Shown piece by piece: positions 20,603 through 32,325 of a stretch of DNA of 64,000 nt (its first letter is position 1; every line of letters starts with the position of its first letter). The stretch comes from Nocardia crassostreae (GTDB lineage Bacteria > Actinomycetota > Actinomycetes > Mycobacteriales > Mycobacteriaceae). The notes under the pieces were generated by a model that had not been told where the DNA came from, ran no database searches, and saw only the letters and a list, made by a program, of their open reading frames with translations. A program made the position numbers and the translations under genes. The stretch spans positions 124,001-188,000 of the forward strand of contig NZ_BDCH01000014.1 in NCBI RefSeq assembly GCF_001613405.1, given 5' to 3'.

Positions 20603-22361
20603 ATGCCCCAGTTCGTCATGCCCTCCCTCGGCGCGGACATGACCGAGGGCACCCTGCTGCAATGGCTGGTCCACCCCGGAGACGCTGTGCACTCGGGCGA
20701 TGTCGTCGCCGAAGTGGACACCACCAAGGCAGCCATCGAAGTCGAATGCTTCGACGAGGGCGTCATCGCCGAAATCCTGGTGCCCGAGGGGCGCCACCGT
20801 CCCGGTCGGCACCCCACTGGCCACCATCGACACCGTCCCCGCCGCCGCGACCGCCGACAGGCGGGTCCGCCCGGCCGGTCCGGGCGAAAAGAGTTCGACC
20901 GTCTCCGCCCCGGAGACGCAGTCGGCGGCCGAACTCTCCAAGCCCGTCCCGGCCGGAAACGGCGAGACCCCCGAATTCCGTGCCACCCCCCTGATCCGGC
21001 GACTGGCCGATGAGGCCGGAATCGACCTGCACACCGTGCACGGCTCGGCCCCCGGCGGCCGAATCCTCCGCTCGGACGTCGAGCACGCCGCCGCCCAGGT
21101 CCACGGCACAGAGCCGCCTGCCCCGCCCGCCCCGGCCGCCGCGCACCCGCGCACCGCCGAGCCCGAAGCGCCCTCCGTGCCCAGCCGCCGCGCCTCCGCC
21201 GACGGCAAGCCCACCCGCAAGCCCGTCAAGGGAACCCGTCACCGACCCTCAGCCTCCCCAACCACGGCCCGCGATCACCCCCGCCGCCCCCGCAAACCCT
21301 CGTCGCCCGCGCCAGCCGCGCAGGAGCCGTCCGCAGCGATCGACACTTCCACTGCGCCAGCCGGACACGCCGATGCCACGGTGCCCCCGAACATCCTTGC
21401 GGCGCCCAGGCTCGAATCGCCTGCGCCTGCGGGCACGAAGCCCGGTGGTCGAGCCAGCGGGTATGCCCGGCGCTTGGCCGGTGAGCTCGGGGTCGATGTG
21501 ACGAGGGTCGTGGGCAGTGGTCCGGCGGGTGCCGTCCGGGCGGTGGATATTCGTGCCGCACAACGGGTTGCGGCAGAGAACAGCGATGCTACCGGCGGTT
21601 CAATTGCCGCTGGGGAGGCCGCGACCGAGCTCACCGGTGCGGTGCCGACCGGTGGTGCGGTGGCCGGTGTGGGCTCCGAGCCGGGGGCGGGTCGGGATCG
21701 GGCGGCGATGCGATCGCTCATCGCGGCCGCCATGACGCGGTCGAAAAGGACGGTGCCGCAATACTATCTGTCGGCTACCCTCGATATGGACGCCGCCACC
21801 CGCTGGCTGCGTGAGGCGAACCGTCGCGCGCCGGTGGCGGAGCGCGTTCTCGCCCCGGCGCTGCTGCTGCGTGCGACGGCTCTGGCGGCGCGGAAGGTGC
21901 CGCAGCTCAATGGTTTCTGGGTCGATGACGAATTCCGGGCCGCCGATGACGTGCACCTCGGGTTCGTGGTCTCGCTGCGGGGTGGCGGCATTATCGTTCC
22001 CACCATTCCGCACGCCGACACCCTGGACGTGCCCGCCATGATGAGGGCGCTGCGCGGTGCGGTCTCGCGCTCGCGCGATGGGCGGCTGCATGCCGCCGAT
22101 GCCACGCCCGCCACGCTGACCGTCACCAATCTCGGTGATCTGGGCGTGGATTCGGTTTACGGCGTCATCGCCGTCCCTCAGGTGGCCATTGTCGGGTTCG
22201 GCGCGATCAGTGAGCGGCCGTGCGCCGTGAACGGGCTGCTGGGAGTGCGCCCGCAGCTCACCGCCACCCTGTCCGCCGACCATCGCGCCAGCGACGGCGC
22301 GATCGGCGCGCGCTTCCTCAACACCCTGTCCGAACTCCTGCAACACCCCGAGGAGCTGTGA
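20603..22361 (+). pseudogene. pdhC: Dihydrolipoyl acyltransferase E2 (frameshift in a G run)
   Basis: Order: an N-terminal lipoyl domain (lysine in EVDTTKAAIE, about residue 40), two peripheral-subunit-binding domains (ATPLIRRLADEAGIDL and ASGYARRLAGELGVDV) separated by long Ala/Pro linkers, then the catalytic core ending with the active-site motif SADHRASDGA. At 20788-20791 the sequence has four Gs where three restore the frame: VPEG then ATVPVGTPLATID. This is a +1 shift in a homopolymer, so it may be a sequencing error. As written, translation ends at 21013, after the lipoyl domain. Two binding domains rather than one are unusual for Gram-positive E2. No E3 gene follows, so a chromosomal lipoamide dehydrogenase is presumably shared. 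Confidence 0.82.
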
Positions 22362-22365
22362 TCCC

Positions 22366-22626
22366 ATGCCCGCCACCATGACCCGCGAATCCGCCGATAT
22401 CGCCGTGCGCACCGCCCTGCGGGGCTTCGCCCCCGATTCCTTCCTCGTCACCCTCCCCGCGGACGAACCGCTGCGCCCGGCGCTGGACCTCGACTCGATC
22501 GACTTCCTCACCTTCGTCGAGCGTCTCGCCGCCGCGCGCGCCCGCCGCATCGAGGAAGACGACTACCCCCGCCTGACCACCATCGACTCCTGTGTCGACT
22601 TCCTCACCGAGGACGTGAAACCATGA
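22366..22626 (+). CDS. Acyl carrier protein
   Basis: The 86-residue protein matches the ACP fold with LDLDSIDFLTFVERL (about residues 42-56). The serine of DSID is the expected 4'-phosphopantetheine site. It starts 4 nt after the E2 stop and ends overlapping the next gene (ATGA), so it is an integral part of the acs-pdh operon. It may carry an acyl chain derived from the acetyl-CoA made here, or serve the following membrane protein, but no ketosynthase or ligase partner is adjacent. The start ATG at 22366 is the first in frame; ATG 22378 is an alternative. Confidence 0.75.
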   Translation: MPATMTRESADIAVRTALRGFAPDSFLVTLPADEPLRPALDLDSIDFLTFVERLAAARARRIEEDDYPRLTTIDSCVDFLTEDVKP

Positions 22627-23039
22627 CACTCATCAGATACGCCGCCCGGCACGTCGATACGACCGCCGCAGTTCTCACGCTGGTGGCGGGATTCAGCGCG
22701 ATCTGGGCCTTCGCCAGTGCGCTCGGACTCGCGGGCGGCGGGATCGACCTGGGAAGCACCGTGGTGCAACGGCTTCCGTTCGACAGCCCGGTGTTCGCGG
22801 GCATCGCGCTGCTGCTGGTGGTCGGCCTGCCGATGAGCCTCGCCGCGGTGCTCGCCGCCCTGGGTGACCGGCGGGCACCTGCGGCGGCCGTGACCGCAGG
22901 AGTGCTGCTGATCGGCTGGATCATCGTGCAACTGATTATGATTCGCGAATTCTTCTGGCTACAGCCGGTGTGCGTGGCATTCGGGCTGGCCGTACTGATG
23001 CTCGGCCTGGTGCAGCGCGGCCGCGTCCGGGCGCATTGA
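22623..23039 (+). CDS. Four-helix membrane protein, last gene of the acs-pdh operon
   Basis: The 138-residue protein has four hydrophobic segments: VLTLVAGFSAIWAFASALGL, VFAGIALLLVVGLPMSLAAVLAAL, AAVTAGVLLIGWIIVQLIMI and VCVAFGLAVLMLGLVQ. The motif FFWLQPVCVAFGL before the last helix is familiar from short actinobacterial membrane proteins of unknown role. It overlaps the ACP stop by 4 nt, so it is co-translated. A function with the ACP or the dehydrogenase complex is conceivable, but nothing in the sequence shows it. Confidence 0.65.
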   Translation: MTLIRYAARHVDTTAAVLTLVAGFSAIWAFASALGLAGGGIDLGSTVVQRLPFDSPVFAGIALLLVVGLPMSLAAVLAALGDRRAPAAAVTAGVLLIGWIIVQLIMIREFFWLQPVCVAFGLAVLMLGLVQRGRVRAH

Positions 23040-23095
23040 TCCAAGCGCAGTGAGTCGTCTGGGCGTGCTACCGAACTCCCGGGCCGCCCCGCGCG

Positions 23096-23674
23096 TCAGC
23101 GGTCGGGGAGCACCGTCGCGTCGTCCACCAGGTCCACCTGGTGCACCCCGGCGACCGTTCGAGCCAGCGCCGCGACCACTTGCTGTTCGGTGTCGTCGGC
23201 GAACAGGCCGCGGATGGTCACACGGCCGTCGTCGGCGTCGATGGTCCACAGGCGGCGGCTGCCCGCGTAATCGTCGAGGAGAGCGCGGATTCGGGCCTCG
23301 ATGGTCGCGTCGTCGCGGATGAGGGCGCGCAGGAGGTCGCGGCGCGCGACGATCCCGACCAGTAGTCCGGCCTCCACCACCGGGACGGACGGCAGGCCGC
23401 CGGTGAGCATGCGGGCGGCGATGGCCGAGGTGTCGGTGCCGGGGGTCACGACCTCGACGGGTACGGTCATCACAGCCTGAACGACCGCGGTTTCGAGATG
23501 TCCGCCGATGCCGAGGGCATCGGATTCGGAGAAGATGCCGACAACCCGGCCGTCCTCGTCCACCACCGGAAGCGCGGCGAAGCCGTGCGCGGTGAGTAGC
23601 GTGATCGCCTCGTGGACAAGGGTTTCCGGTCGAACCGTCACCACCGGACGGCTCAGCACGTCACGTGCGCGCAT
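23096..23674 (-). CDS. CBS-pair protein with C-terminal BON domain
   Basis: The 192-residue protein has two CBS motifs (residues about 8-60 and 70-122: VRPETLVHEAITLLTAHGFAALPV and VTPGTDTSAIAARMLTGGLPSVPV), which usually bind adenosyl ligands. A BON-like domain follows (about 125-190, with GRVTIRGLFADDTEQ). The CBS half recalls M. tuberculosis Hrp1 (Rv2626c), a strongly hypoxia-induced DosR protein; the BON extension suggests contact with lipid or membrane. It starts 11 bp after the flavodoxin gene on the same strand, so the two form a unit controlled from the box near 24300. Confidence 0.82.
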   Translation of the reverse strand: MRARDVLSRPVVTVRPETLVHEAITLLTAHGFAALPVVDEDGRVVGIFSESDALGIGGHLETAVVQAVMTVPVEVVTPGTDTSAIAARMLTGGLPSVPVVEAGLLVGIVARRDLLRALIRDDATIEARIRALLDDYAGSRRLWTIDADDGRVTIRGLFADDTEQQVVAALARTVAGVHQVDLVDDATVLPDR

Positions 23675-23685
23675 GGTAGTTCACC

Positions 23686-24240
23686 TCATTGATGCGAAGA
23701 AGGGGTTATGGACTGCGGCAGGCGCAGCGTGTGGGCGATCCGTTCGGACCAGGCGCGGACGGCGTCCCAGTCGCGCAGGTCGCCGTAGCGGCCGCCGCCC
23801 ATGGCCAGGTAGACCAGGCGCGCCCACAGGGGCGAGCCCGCGCGCTCCATGCGCCCGGCGAAGGCCGTGTAATCGCGCGGTGTGATCGAATCCCGCAGGG
23901 CGGCAATGGCGCTGGGCACCTGTCGGCCGAACCAGCGGCCGTGCGGGCCACGCAGCGCGGGGCCGAGCCCGACGCTGAACAGCCACGTGTCGCGGGCGGT
24001 GAACTCGTCGCGGTGCGCGTTCACGAACTCGGCGGCCGACGGCAGCCACGCCATATTGTGCACGGCGCTGCCCAGGACGACGGCGTCGAAACCGGACAGG
24101 TCCGGCGCATGCTCGACGTCGGCGATCTCGACCGCGGCGCCGCGACCGGTGAGCTGTGATCCGATGAATTCCGCTATCCCGCGCGTCGATCCCTGTGCCG
24201 TCGCGTACAGGACCGCGATGCGAATGGTGTGCGTTCCCAT
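23686..24240 (-). CDS. Flavodoxin-domain protein, second copy
   Basis: The 184-residue paralogue of the protein at 15998-16555 has the same FMN loop TAQGSTRGIAEFIG and the same LFSVGLGPALRGP core. It differs mostly at the N-terminus and in the last 40 residues. A strong DosR-like palindrome lies 57-72 bp upstream of its ATG at 24240. It probably shares a transcript with the CBS-BON gene 11 bp downstream. The duplication of this flavodoxin within 8 kb, each copy behind its own box, suggests a dosage or partner-specific electron-transfer role in the dormant state. Confidence 0.8.
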   Translation of the reverse strand: MGTHTIRIAVLYATAQGSTRGIAEFIGSQLTGRGAAVEIADVEHAPDLSGFDAVVLGSAVHNMAWLPSAAEFVNAHRDEFTARDTWLFSVGLGPALRGPHGRWFGRQVPSAIAALRDSITPRDYTAFAGRMERAGSPLWARLVYLAMGGGRYGDLRDWDAVRAWSERIAHTLRLPQSITPSSHQ

Positions 24241-24296
24241 GGTTTCAGCGTGGTGGCGGCCTCGATCACAGAGCAGAGGCGTCCTGCCCGGGCGGC

Positions 24297-24312
24297 GGGG
24301 ACCAATGGCCCC
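24297..24312. promoter_or_regulatory. DosR-like box upstream of flavodoxin-CBS unit
   Basis: GGGGACCAATGGCCCC is the cleanest palindrome of the series: GGGG-CC arms with an ATT/AAT centre. It lies 57-72 bp upstream of the flavodoxin start at 24240, between that gene and the end of the UbiB-like gene. Confidence 0.65.
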
Positions 24313-24336
24313 TGCCGCGCCAGGGGCGGCGCCGCC

Positions 24337-25932
24337 TCATCGGGGCAGGGCCGCGCGCACGCCGCGGGCGATCCAGCCGCCGGTGGCGAAGGCCGCCAGG
24401 GTGGGCAGCAGATCGCGTGGCGGGGGCGGTATTACGGCCGCGCCGAGTTGGTCGAGGACACCGCGGTGCCGCAGCGCGTCGGCGACCTCGATGACCAGGT
24501 CGGGCAGGTCCAGGGCCAGCGCTAGGTAGTCGATGCGCTGCTCGCGCACGGCGGCCCACACATTCGCGGGCGTGGGCAGCAGGGCCAGCAGCAATTGGGG
24601 CAGCTGTGGCCGCAGCAGCGCCGCCAGATCTAGATCCGGCCGCACCACCCTGGCCGTGGATTCCAGAGTGACCAGCGAGCGGCACAGCAGCATGAGCTCG
24701 CGCGGGAACACGATGCCGAACGCCGCGCCGAGGCCCAGATCGCGCAACAGCAGTTGCGCCGCGGTCATGCCGGATTCGACTTCGTACCAATCGGCCACGA
24801 GTTCGGCGACGGCATCGCGGAAGCCGCGTGGATCCGCGCCCGGCCGCAGTGTCGACATGCGCAGCAGCTGGGTGCCGACCGCATTGTAGTCGCCGCTGAT
24901 CAGCGCCAGCAGCATGAGCCCCATGCGGCGGCGCTGGGCGCGGTCGAAACGGCCGAACATGCCGAAATCCAGTAGGCACACTCGGTTTCCGGGCAGCAGC
25001 AGGATATTGCCGGGGTGCGGGTCGGCGTGGAAGAGGGCGTCGGTGAACAGCTGCCGGACCATCCAGGCTGCTCCGGCGTCGAGCACCTTGTCCGGCTTCA
25101 AACCGGCCGCGGCGAGCTCGGCGGCCGGGGCGGGCGGCAGACCGTCGATGAAGTCGGTGGTCAGCACGCGCGCGGTGCTCAGCGGCCGGTGCACCGCGGG
25201 CACCACGAGTCGCCGGTCGGCCGCGGCATTGCGCCGCATCTGCTCGGAAACCGCGGCCTCCCTGCGGAAGTCGAGTTCCCGGGTGGTGTAGGCGGCCAGT
25301 TCGTCCACCGCGTCGGTGGGCCGGAAACCGAGCGTCGCCGGGCGGCGGCGCTCCACCTTCGCGGCCAGCCACTGGAGCAGCGCCAGATCGCGGGCGATGA
25401 GGTCCGCCACGTCGGGGCGCTGCACCTTGACGGCGACTACCCGGCCGTCGGGCAGCTGCGCCCGATGTACCTGGGACAACGAGGCCGCCGCGAAGGGCTC
25501 CGGTTCGAATTCGCGGAACAGCCGCTCGATCGCCCTGCCGAGTTCGGTTTCGACAATGCGCTGGGCGGCCGTGGCGTCGAAGGGCACCGCGTGGGTGTGC
25601 AACCGCTGCAATGCCTGCGCGTAGGGCAGCGGCAGGTAGTCCGGGCGCAGCGCCAGCATCTGCCCGAGCTTGACGAAGGTGGGGCCGAGTTGCTCGAGCA
25701 CCTCGCGGATGCGTTCGGGCAGGGGGCGTTCCAGCGCCTGATGGTACGGGCACTGGTGCAGGCCCGCCGCGCAGTGCAGGCGGCAGCGCAGCGAACCGCA
25801 TTCGTGCACGCTCAACGCGTCACCGAGCCAATCGGTCTCGCTGCTCCACAGCACGCGCGTGATCTGGGAGACCCGGGTCACGCGGGCGCGGTAGCCTACC
25901 CGGGAGATATGCACCGTCCCCATGCGATCCAC
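24337..25932 (-). CDS. ABC1/UbiB-family atypical kinase
   Basis: The 531-residue protein belongs to the AarF/UbiB/ABC1 family. It shows the family KxGQ motif in PTFVKLGQMLALRPDYLP (about residues 87-104), ASLSQVHRAQLPDGRVVAVKVQRP (AxAS-type ATP lid and the catalytic lysine), DPHPGNIL (catalytic loop) and the DFG motif in VCLLDFGMFG. In bacteria such proteins support quinone synthesis or membrane lipid homeostasis. The hydrophobic C-terminal segment could bind the membrane. The ATG at 25932 is the outer start; ATG 25923 is equally possible. Mycobacterial homologues are not typical DosR genes, so its membership in the regulon is uncertain. Confidence 0.82.
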   Translation of the reverse strand: MDRMGTVHISRVGYRARVTRVSQITRVLWSSETDWLGDALSVHECGSLRCRLHCAAGLHQCPYHQALERPLPERIREVLEQLGPTFVKLGQMLALRPDYLPLPYAQALQRLHTHAVPFDATAAQRIVETELGRAIERLFREFEPEPFAAASLSQVHRAQLPDGRVVAVKVQRPDVADLIARDLALLQWLAAKVERRRPATLGFRPTDAVDELAAYTTRELDFRREAAVSEQMRRNAAADRRLVVPAVHRPLSTARVLTTDFIDGLPPAPAAELAAAGLKPDKVLDAGAAWMVRQLFTDALFHADPHPGNILLLPGNRVCLLDFGMFGRFDRAQRRRMGLMLLALISGDYNAVGTQLLRMSTLRPGADPRGFRDAVAELVADWYEVESGMTAAQLLLRDLGLGAAFGIVFPRELMLLCRSLVTLESTARVVRPDLDLAALLRPQLPQLLLALLPTPANVWAAVREQRIDYLALALDLPDLVIEVADALRHRGVLDQLGAAVIPPPPRDLLPTLAAFATGGWIARGVRAALPR

Positions 25933-25982
25933 GCTCTCGCACGCGCGGATGCGGCGATAGGGGAAATGGGCGGTGCGCCCGA

Positions 25983-26044
25983 GGGGCCTCGGTCAGCTGC
26001 GCCGTCGCCGTGCCGAAGGGCGGGCGGGCAATGACTTTCGGCTC
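25983..26044. promoter_or_regulatory. Two DosR-like sites upstream of hpf-like gene
   Basis: GGGGCCTCGGTCA (25983-25995; TGACCGAGGCCCC on the other strand) and TGACTTTCGGCTC (26032-26044) lie 103-115 and 54-66 bp before the ATG at 26098. The second closely matches the site GTGACTTTGGGCTC in front of the other hpf-like gene at 36583. Confidence 0.45.
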
Positions 26045-26097
26045 TCTCGGCGGAGGCGCCCGGGATGTCAGAGTCATGCGAAAGGAGGTTTGCTCGC

Positions 26098-26901
26098 ATG
26101 ACTTCGTTGCGTTCGTCGGATTCCGAATCGGTGCTGCGGGTATCGACCGGTCGGCATGTCTCGGCCGCCGGTGCGGACTACGCCCGGGAAAAGATCGGGC
26201 ACGCGCTGGATTTCGCCCCCGAGCCGATCATATCGGCCCGGGTCCGGCTCACCGGGCATCCGGATCCCGCCGTGCACGACCAGATCATCGCCCAGGTGAA
26301 CGTGACCATGGACGGTCGCCCAGTGCGGGTCCAGGTCGCCGCCGGGTCCACGCGCGAGGCGGTGGATCGACTGGCGGATCGGCTGAAGGCGCGCCTACAG
26401 CTGCTGGCCCGGCATTGGGAAGCCGTGCGCGGCTGCCGCACCGGCGTGGGCCCGCGCGAATGGCGGCACGGCGACCCGTTGCGCCGGGCGCTGCCCTACT
26501 TCCCCCGCCCCGCCGACCAGCGCGAGATCATCCGCCGCAAGACCTACACCCTGTCGGCGGTCAATTGCGACGAAGCCGCCTTCGATATGGAAATGCTGGA
26601 CTACGACTTCCACCTGTTCACCGAGATCGGCACCGGCCAGGACAGCGTCCTCTACCACGGGGGTCCCGCCGGTTACCGGCTGGCCCAACTGGATCCGCGT
26701 CCCTCGGCCGTCGCTCCCGGTTCGGTATCACTGACCATCAGCTTGTCACCGCCGCCGGTGACCGATATCCCCGGCGCGGTCTCCCGGCTCGAACTCACCG
26801 GCTGGCCCTTCGTCTTCTTCCGCGACCGGGACCTCGACCGCGGTCGGCTGCTCTATCACCGCTACGACGGCCACTACGGCCTGATCACGCCCGCGAGTTA
26901 G
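26098..26901 (+). CDS. hpf: Ribosome hibernation promoting factor-like protein
   Basis: The protein of about 267 residues has an N-terminal S30AE/sigma-54-modulation-like domain (about residues 10-110). Two copies of the HPF C-terminal dimerisation domain follow: EIIRRKTYTLSAVNCDEAAFDMEMLDYDFHLFTE (about 142-175), and a second ending FVFFRDRDLDRGRLLYHRYDGHYGLITP. Such factors dimerise or silence ribosomes in dormant cells; M. tuberculosis Rv0079 (DATIN, DosR regulon) has related architecture. ATG 26098 is chosen over 26065 because a perfect AGGAGG (26083-26088) precedes it by 9 nt. Two DosR-like sites lie upstream. A shorter, divergent paralogue is at 36583. Confidence 0.8.
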   Translation: MTSLRSSDSESVLRVSTGRHVSAAGADYAREKIGHALDFAPEPIISARVRLTGHPDPAVHDQIIAQVNVTMDGRPVRVQVAAGSTREAVDRLADRLKARLQLLARHWEAVRGCRTGVGPREWRHGDPLRRALPYFPRPADQREIIRRKTYTLSAVNCDEAAFDMEMLDYDFHLFTEIGTGQDSVLYHGGPAGYRLAQLDPRPSAVAPGSVSLTISLSPPPVTDIPGAVSRLELTGWPFVFFRDRDLDRGRLLYHRYDGHYGLITPAS

Positions 26902-26943
26902 CGGCCGAATCCCAATGCCGAGAATTGCGAGGAGATCGGCGAT

Positions 26944-27164
26944 ATGAAGGCGGAACCAGGGGACTGGGTGATCGTGCAGGGACGCGTCGTCGGCGGCGCG
27001 GCCCGGCGCGGGCTCATCGAGGAAGTGCGCGGAAAGGGCGGCGAGCCACCGTATCTGGTGCACTGGGTCGACGACGGCCGCCGGGTGCTGTTCTTCCCCG
27101 GACCCGACACCCAGATCGTGAGCGGCGCCGACTTGCGCGCGAGCGAGCAGAGCGCTGCGGCGCG

Positions 27165-27180
<16 letters not shown>
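26944..27180 (+). CDS. DUF1918 protein
   Basis: The 78-residue protein starts [18 protein letters not shown] and continues [20 protein letters not shown] and [13 protein letters not shown], an SH3-like small beta-barrel of the DUF1918 family. M. tuberculosis Rv0569 is a DosR-regulated member. It probably binds nucleic acid or protein, but the function is unknown. It starts 42 bp after the hpf-like gene and likely shares its transcript. Its last 16 bp overlap the convergent P-type ATPase gene. Confidence 0.85.
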
Positions 27181-29969
<2,789 letters not shown>

Positions 29970-30134
29970 CGGCTCATCTCCTCCGTTACCTGGTTCACGT
30001 GTCCGTCGGCGTGTGGCTCGCGGATGCGGTACTCGCCGCATCGGGGTTGAGCCGCGGTGAGTCTCGACCTCGAATCGGTGCGGTGCGGTGCGGCGGCTCC
30101 CGATCGAGGCCGGTCGGAGCGGACACGGCACCGA

Positions 30135-31055
30135 TCACGGCACCGCGGCGTGGGCCGTGAGCCGTGCGGCAGTCGGCGACTCGGGCAGGAGCAGGACCGG
30201 ACACGGTGCATGGCAGACCAATTCGCGCGTTGCGCGGCTCAGCGCCGCCGGATGCTCGCGGTCGCCGGGGCCGGTCACGACCAGGCTCGCCCCGGCGCTG
30301 AGGAGACCGACCGTCGTGGCGGCATCGCCGACCACGGTGACCGGCCGGGCCGTGATATCCGGGAAATCGCGCAGGCTGTGGGCGATCTGAGCATCCGGCA
30401 CCACCGGCGCCGTGACGCGGGCGAGGACGTTCTCGGTCCAGCCGCGCCCGTGCCAGATGCGCGCGACCACGACCTCGACGCCGCGCGCGCGGGCGGCACG
30501 GAACGCCGCCCGCAGTGCGGGTCCGGCCGAATACCACGCGTCGACCACCACCAGCACCGGGCCGTGCTCGGCGACGGCGCGCCGGACGAGTGCGACCGGG
30601 CAGCGCGCGTCCGAGCTCACCGTCAATGCCGTCGACCCCAGCACCATGCGCGAGAGGAAGCCGATATCGGCACAACCGATCACGAGCAGCTCCGCCGATC
30701 GGGACAATTCGGCGAGCACCTTGCCCGCCTGCCCGGAGAGCACCGTCTCGGTCACCTCCAGCGGCTCGTCGGTCGCGCCGCGCGACCGATGTGACAAGGC
30801 CGCGGCGCGCGCCTTGGCGAGCGTGTCGTACGCGGCGCGATACCTGACGCCGCCCGGTCGGAAGGCAGGTTTGTCGATATCGGGCACGACCTGCACCAGC
30901 CGCAGCGGCGCGCGCCGCGCCATGGCCTCGGCGGCCGCCCATTCCGCGGCGCGCAGCGCGGCGGCGGAACCGTCCACGCCCACCACCACCGCGGGCCGAG
31001 CGGGCGAGCCGGTGCCGTCGGCCCGGGGAGTGCCGGTGGTCGTCGTCGCAGTCAT
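30135..31055 (-). CDS. Universal stress protein, tandem USP domains
   Basis: The 306-residue protein is more divergent than the other USPs here. Domain 1 starts VVVGVDGSAAALRAAEW and has a G-C-A-D loop with GSTALTVSS; domain 2 has VLVVVDAWYSAGPALRAAF and the loop VVTGPGDREHPAALSRATRELV, which lacks the full ATP signature. It may therefore bind nucleotide only in domain 1. It is divergent from the PfkB-type gene with a DosR-like box between them, 59-74 bp before its start. It has no ribosome-site or frame anomaly. Confidence 0.82.
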   Translation of the reverse strand: MTATTTTGTPRADGTGSPARPAVVVGVDGSAAALRAAEWAAAEAMARRAPLRLVQVVPDIDKPAFRPGGVRYRAAYDTLAKARAAALSHRSRGATDEPLEVTETVLSGQAGKVLAELSRSAELLVIGCADIGFLSRMVLGSTALTVSSDARCPVALVRRAVAEHGPVLVVVDAWYSAGPALRAAFRAARARGVEVVVARIWHGRGWTENVLARVTAPVVPDAQIAHSLRDFPDITARPVTVVGDAATTVGLLSAGASLVVTGPGDREHPAALSRATRELVCHAPCPVLLLPESPTAARLTAHAAVP

Positions 31056-31113
31056 ACGGGTCAGCCTGCGCCGGACGCGATTCCGCGCCTAGAGGCCGCG
31101 TGCCGGGGCTGCC

Positions 31114-31129
31114 GGGGACCAAAGCCCTC
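31114..31129. promoter_or_regulatory. DosR-like box between usp and pfkB-type genes
   Basis: GGGGACCAAAGCCCTC lies in the divergent gap, 59-74 bp before the minus-strand USP start and about 100 bp before the plus-strand kinase start. Confidence 0.55.
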
Positions 31130-31226
31130 CGCGTCGTGGGCAGGGCGACCCTCCCGCCATCGCGTCGGCCGCGTCACCGTGGAACCAGCCGACCGGCGCC
31201 GTACGGCCGCGCAGAGGAGAACCGCG

Positions 31227-32165
31227 ATGTCGATCGTGACGCTGACCATGAATCCGGCGATCGATATCGCCACCGGTGTCGAACGGGTCCGGCCCACCGA
31301 CAAGATGCGGTGTACCCCACCGCGATTCGACCCGGGCGGCGGTGGCATCAATGTGGCGCGCGCGGTCGCGGCGCTGGGCGCCCCGGTGACCGCCGTCTTC
31401 CCGTCGGGCGGGCCCGCAGGTGTGCTGCTCGAGGACCTGGTGCGGGTCACCGGCGTGCCCACGCGGACGATCCCGGTGGCGACCCAGACCCGCCAGAACA
31501 TCGCCGTCACCGAGGACGCCAGCGGGGATCAGTATCGTTTCGTCTTCCCCGGCGCCCGGCTCACCGCGCCGGAACAACACCGCTGCCTGGCCGAAGTGGA
31601 GCGCCTCGCGGCGGGCTGCGAATACCTCGTCGCCAGCGGCAGTCTGCCACCGGGCGTTCCGGCGCACTTCTATCAGACCCTCGCCGACCTGGCCGCCGAC
31701 CTCGGAGTGCGACTGATCCTCGATACTTCGGGCGCGGCGCTGCGGGCGGTGCGCGGTGGCGTGTATCTGATGAAACCCAGTGTGCGTGAACTCGCCGACC
31801 TCGTCGGCGGGCCGCTGCCCGCGCCCGCGGACCGGATCGCCGCGGCCCGGCGACTGATCGATACGGGCGTCAGCGAGATCGTGGTCGTCTCACTGGGCGC
31901 CGAGGGCGCGCTCGCGGTGCGGGCAGGCGGCGCGCAACGGTTTGAAGCGATCGAGGTGACCGTGCGCAGCGGCATCGGCGCGGGCGATGCCATGGTCGGC
32001 GGCATGACGGTGGGATTGAGCCGGGGCCTGCCGCTCGACGATGCCGTCCGGCTCGGAATCGCTTCCGCGACAGCGGCACTGGGCACCCCCGGCACCGCAC
32101 CCGGGCACCCGGCGCGGATCGCCGAGCTGTACCGCGAGACGACCGCCGCGGCGACCGCGCGGTGA
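31227..32165 (+). CDS. pfkB: PfkB-family sugar-phosphate kinase (1-phosphofructokinase type)
   Basis: The 312-residue ribokinase-fold kinase starts [21 protein letters not shown], as in FruK/PfkB. It has the substrate-binding [15 protein letters not shown]-type motif (about residues 38-52) and the catalytic [14 protein letters not shown] (anion hole and base Asp, about 249-262). It resembles Rv2029c (PfkB, DosR regulon) and probably phosphorylates fructose-6-P or a related sugar phosphate. The start at 31227 follows GAGGAGA by 6 nt, so the longer frame from 31179 is rejected. The gene is preceded by a shared DosR-like box. Confidence 0.87.
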   Translation: MSIVTLTMNPAIDIATGVERVRPTDKMRCTPPRFDPGGGGINVARAVAALGAPVTAVFPSGGPAGVLLEDLVRVTGVPTRTIPVATQTRQNIAVTEDASGDQYRFVFPGARLTAPEQHRCLAEVERLAAGCEYLVASGSLPPGVPAHFYQTLADLAADLGVRLILDTSGAALRAVRGGVYLMKPSVRELADLVGGPLPAPADRIAAARRLIDTGVSEIVVVSLGAEGALAVRAGGAQRFEAIEVTVRSGIGAGDAMVGGMTVGLSRGLPLDDAVRLGIASATAALGTPGTAPGHPARIAELYRETTAAATAR

Positions 32166-32186
32166 CCTCGGGAGCGGGCGCGGTGC

Positions 32187-32221
32187 GGGACGTTCGTCCC
32201 TCGGCAGGGGCCCAATGCTTC
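32187..32221. promoter_or_regulatory. Tandem DosR-like boxes before ABC transporter
   Basis: GGGACGTTCGTCCC (32187-32200; perfect arms) and GGGGCCCAATGCTTC (32207-32221) have centres about 21 bp apart. They lie just after the kinase stop and 105-139 bp before the ABC ATPase start. Confidence 0.55.
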
Positions 32222-32260
32222 TGCCGGGCGAATACGCCCGCACCGCATGCTCTTCTCAAC

Positions 32261-32277
32261 GCCCGCGGCATGCGGGC
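32261..32277. other. Hairpin in the leader of the ABC transporter operon
   Basis: GCCCGC (32261-32266) and GCGGGC (32272-32277) can pair around a GGCAT loop, about 48 nt before the ATPase start. It could be the end of the kinase transcript or a leader structure; no T-run follows. Confidence 0.3.
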
Positions 32278-32325
32278 GGCGCGTATCAGGTGCCCGTGTG
32301 CACCACGGGTCCCAGAGGTGGAGCC

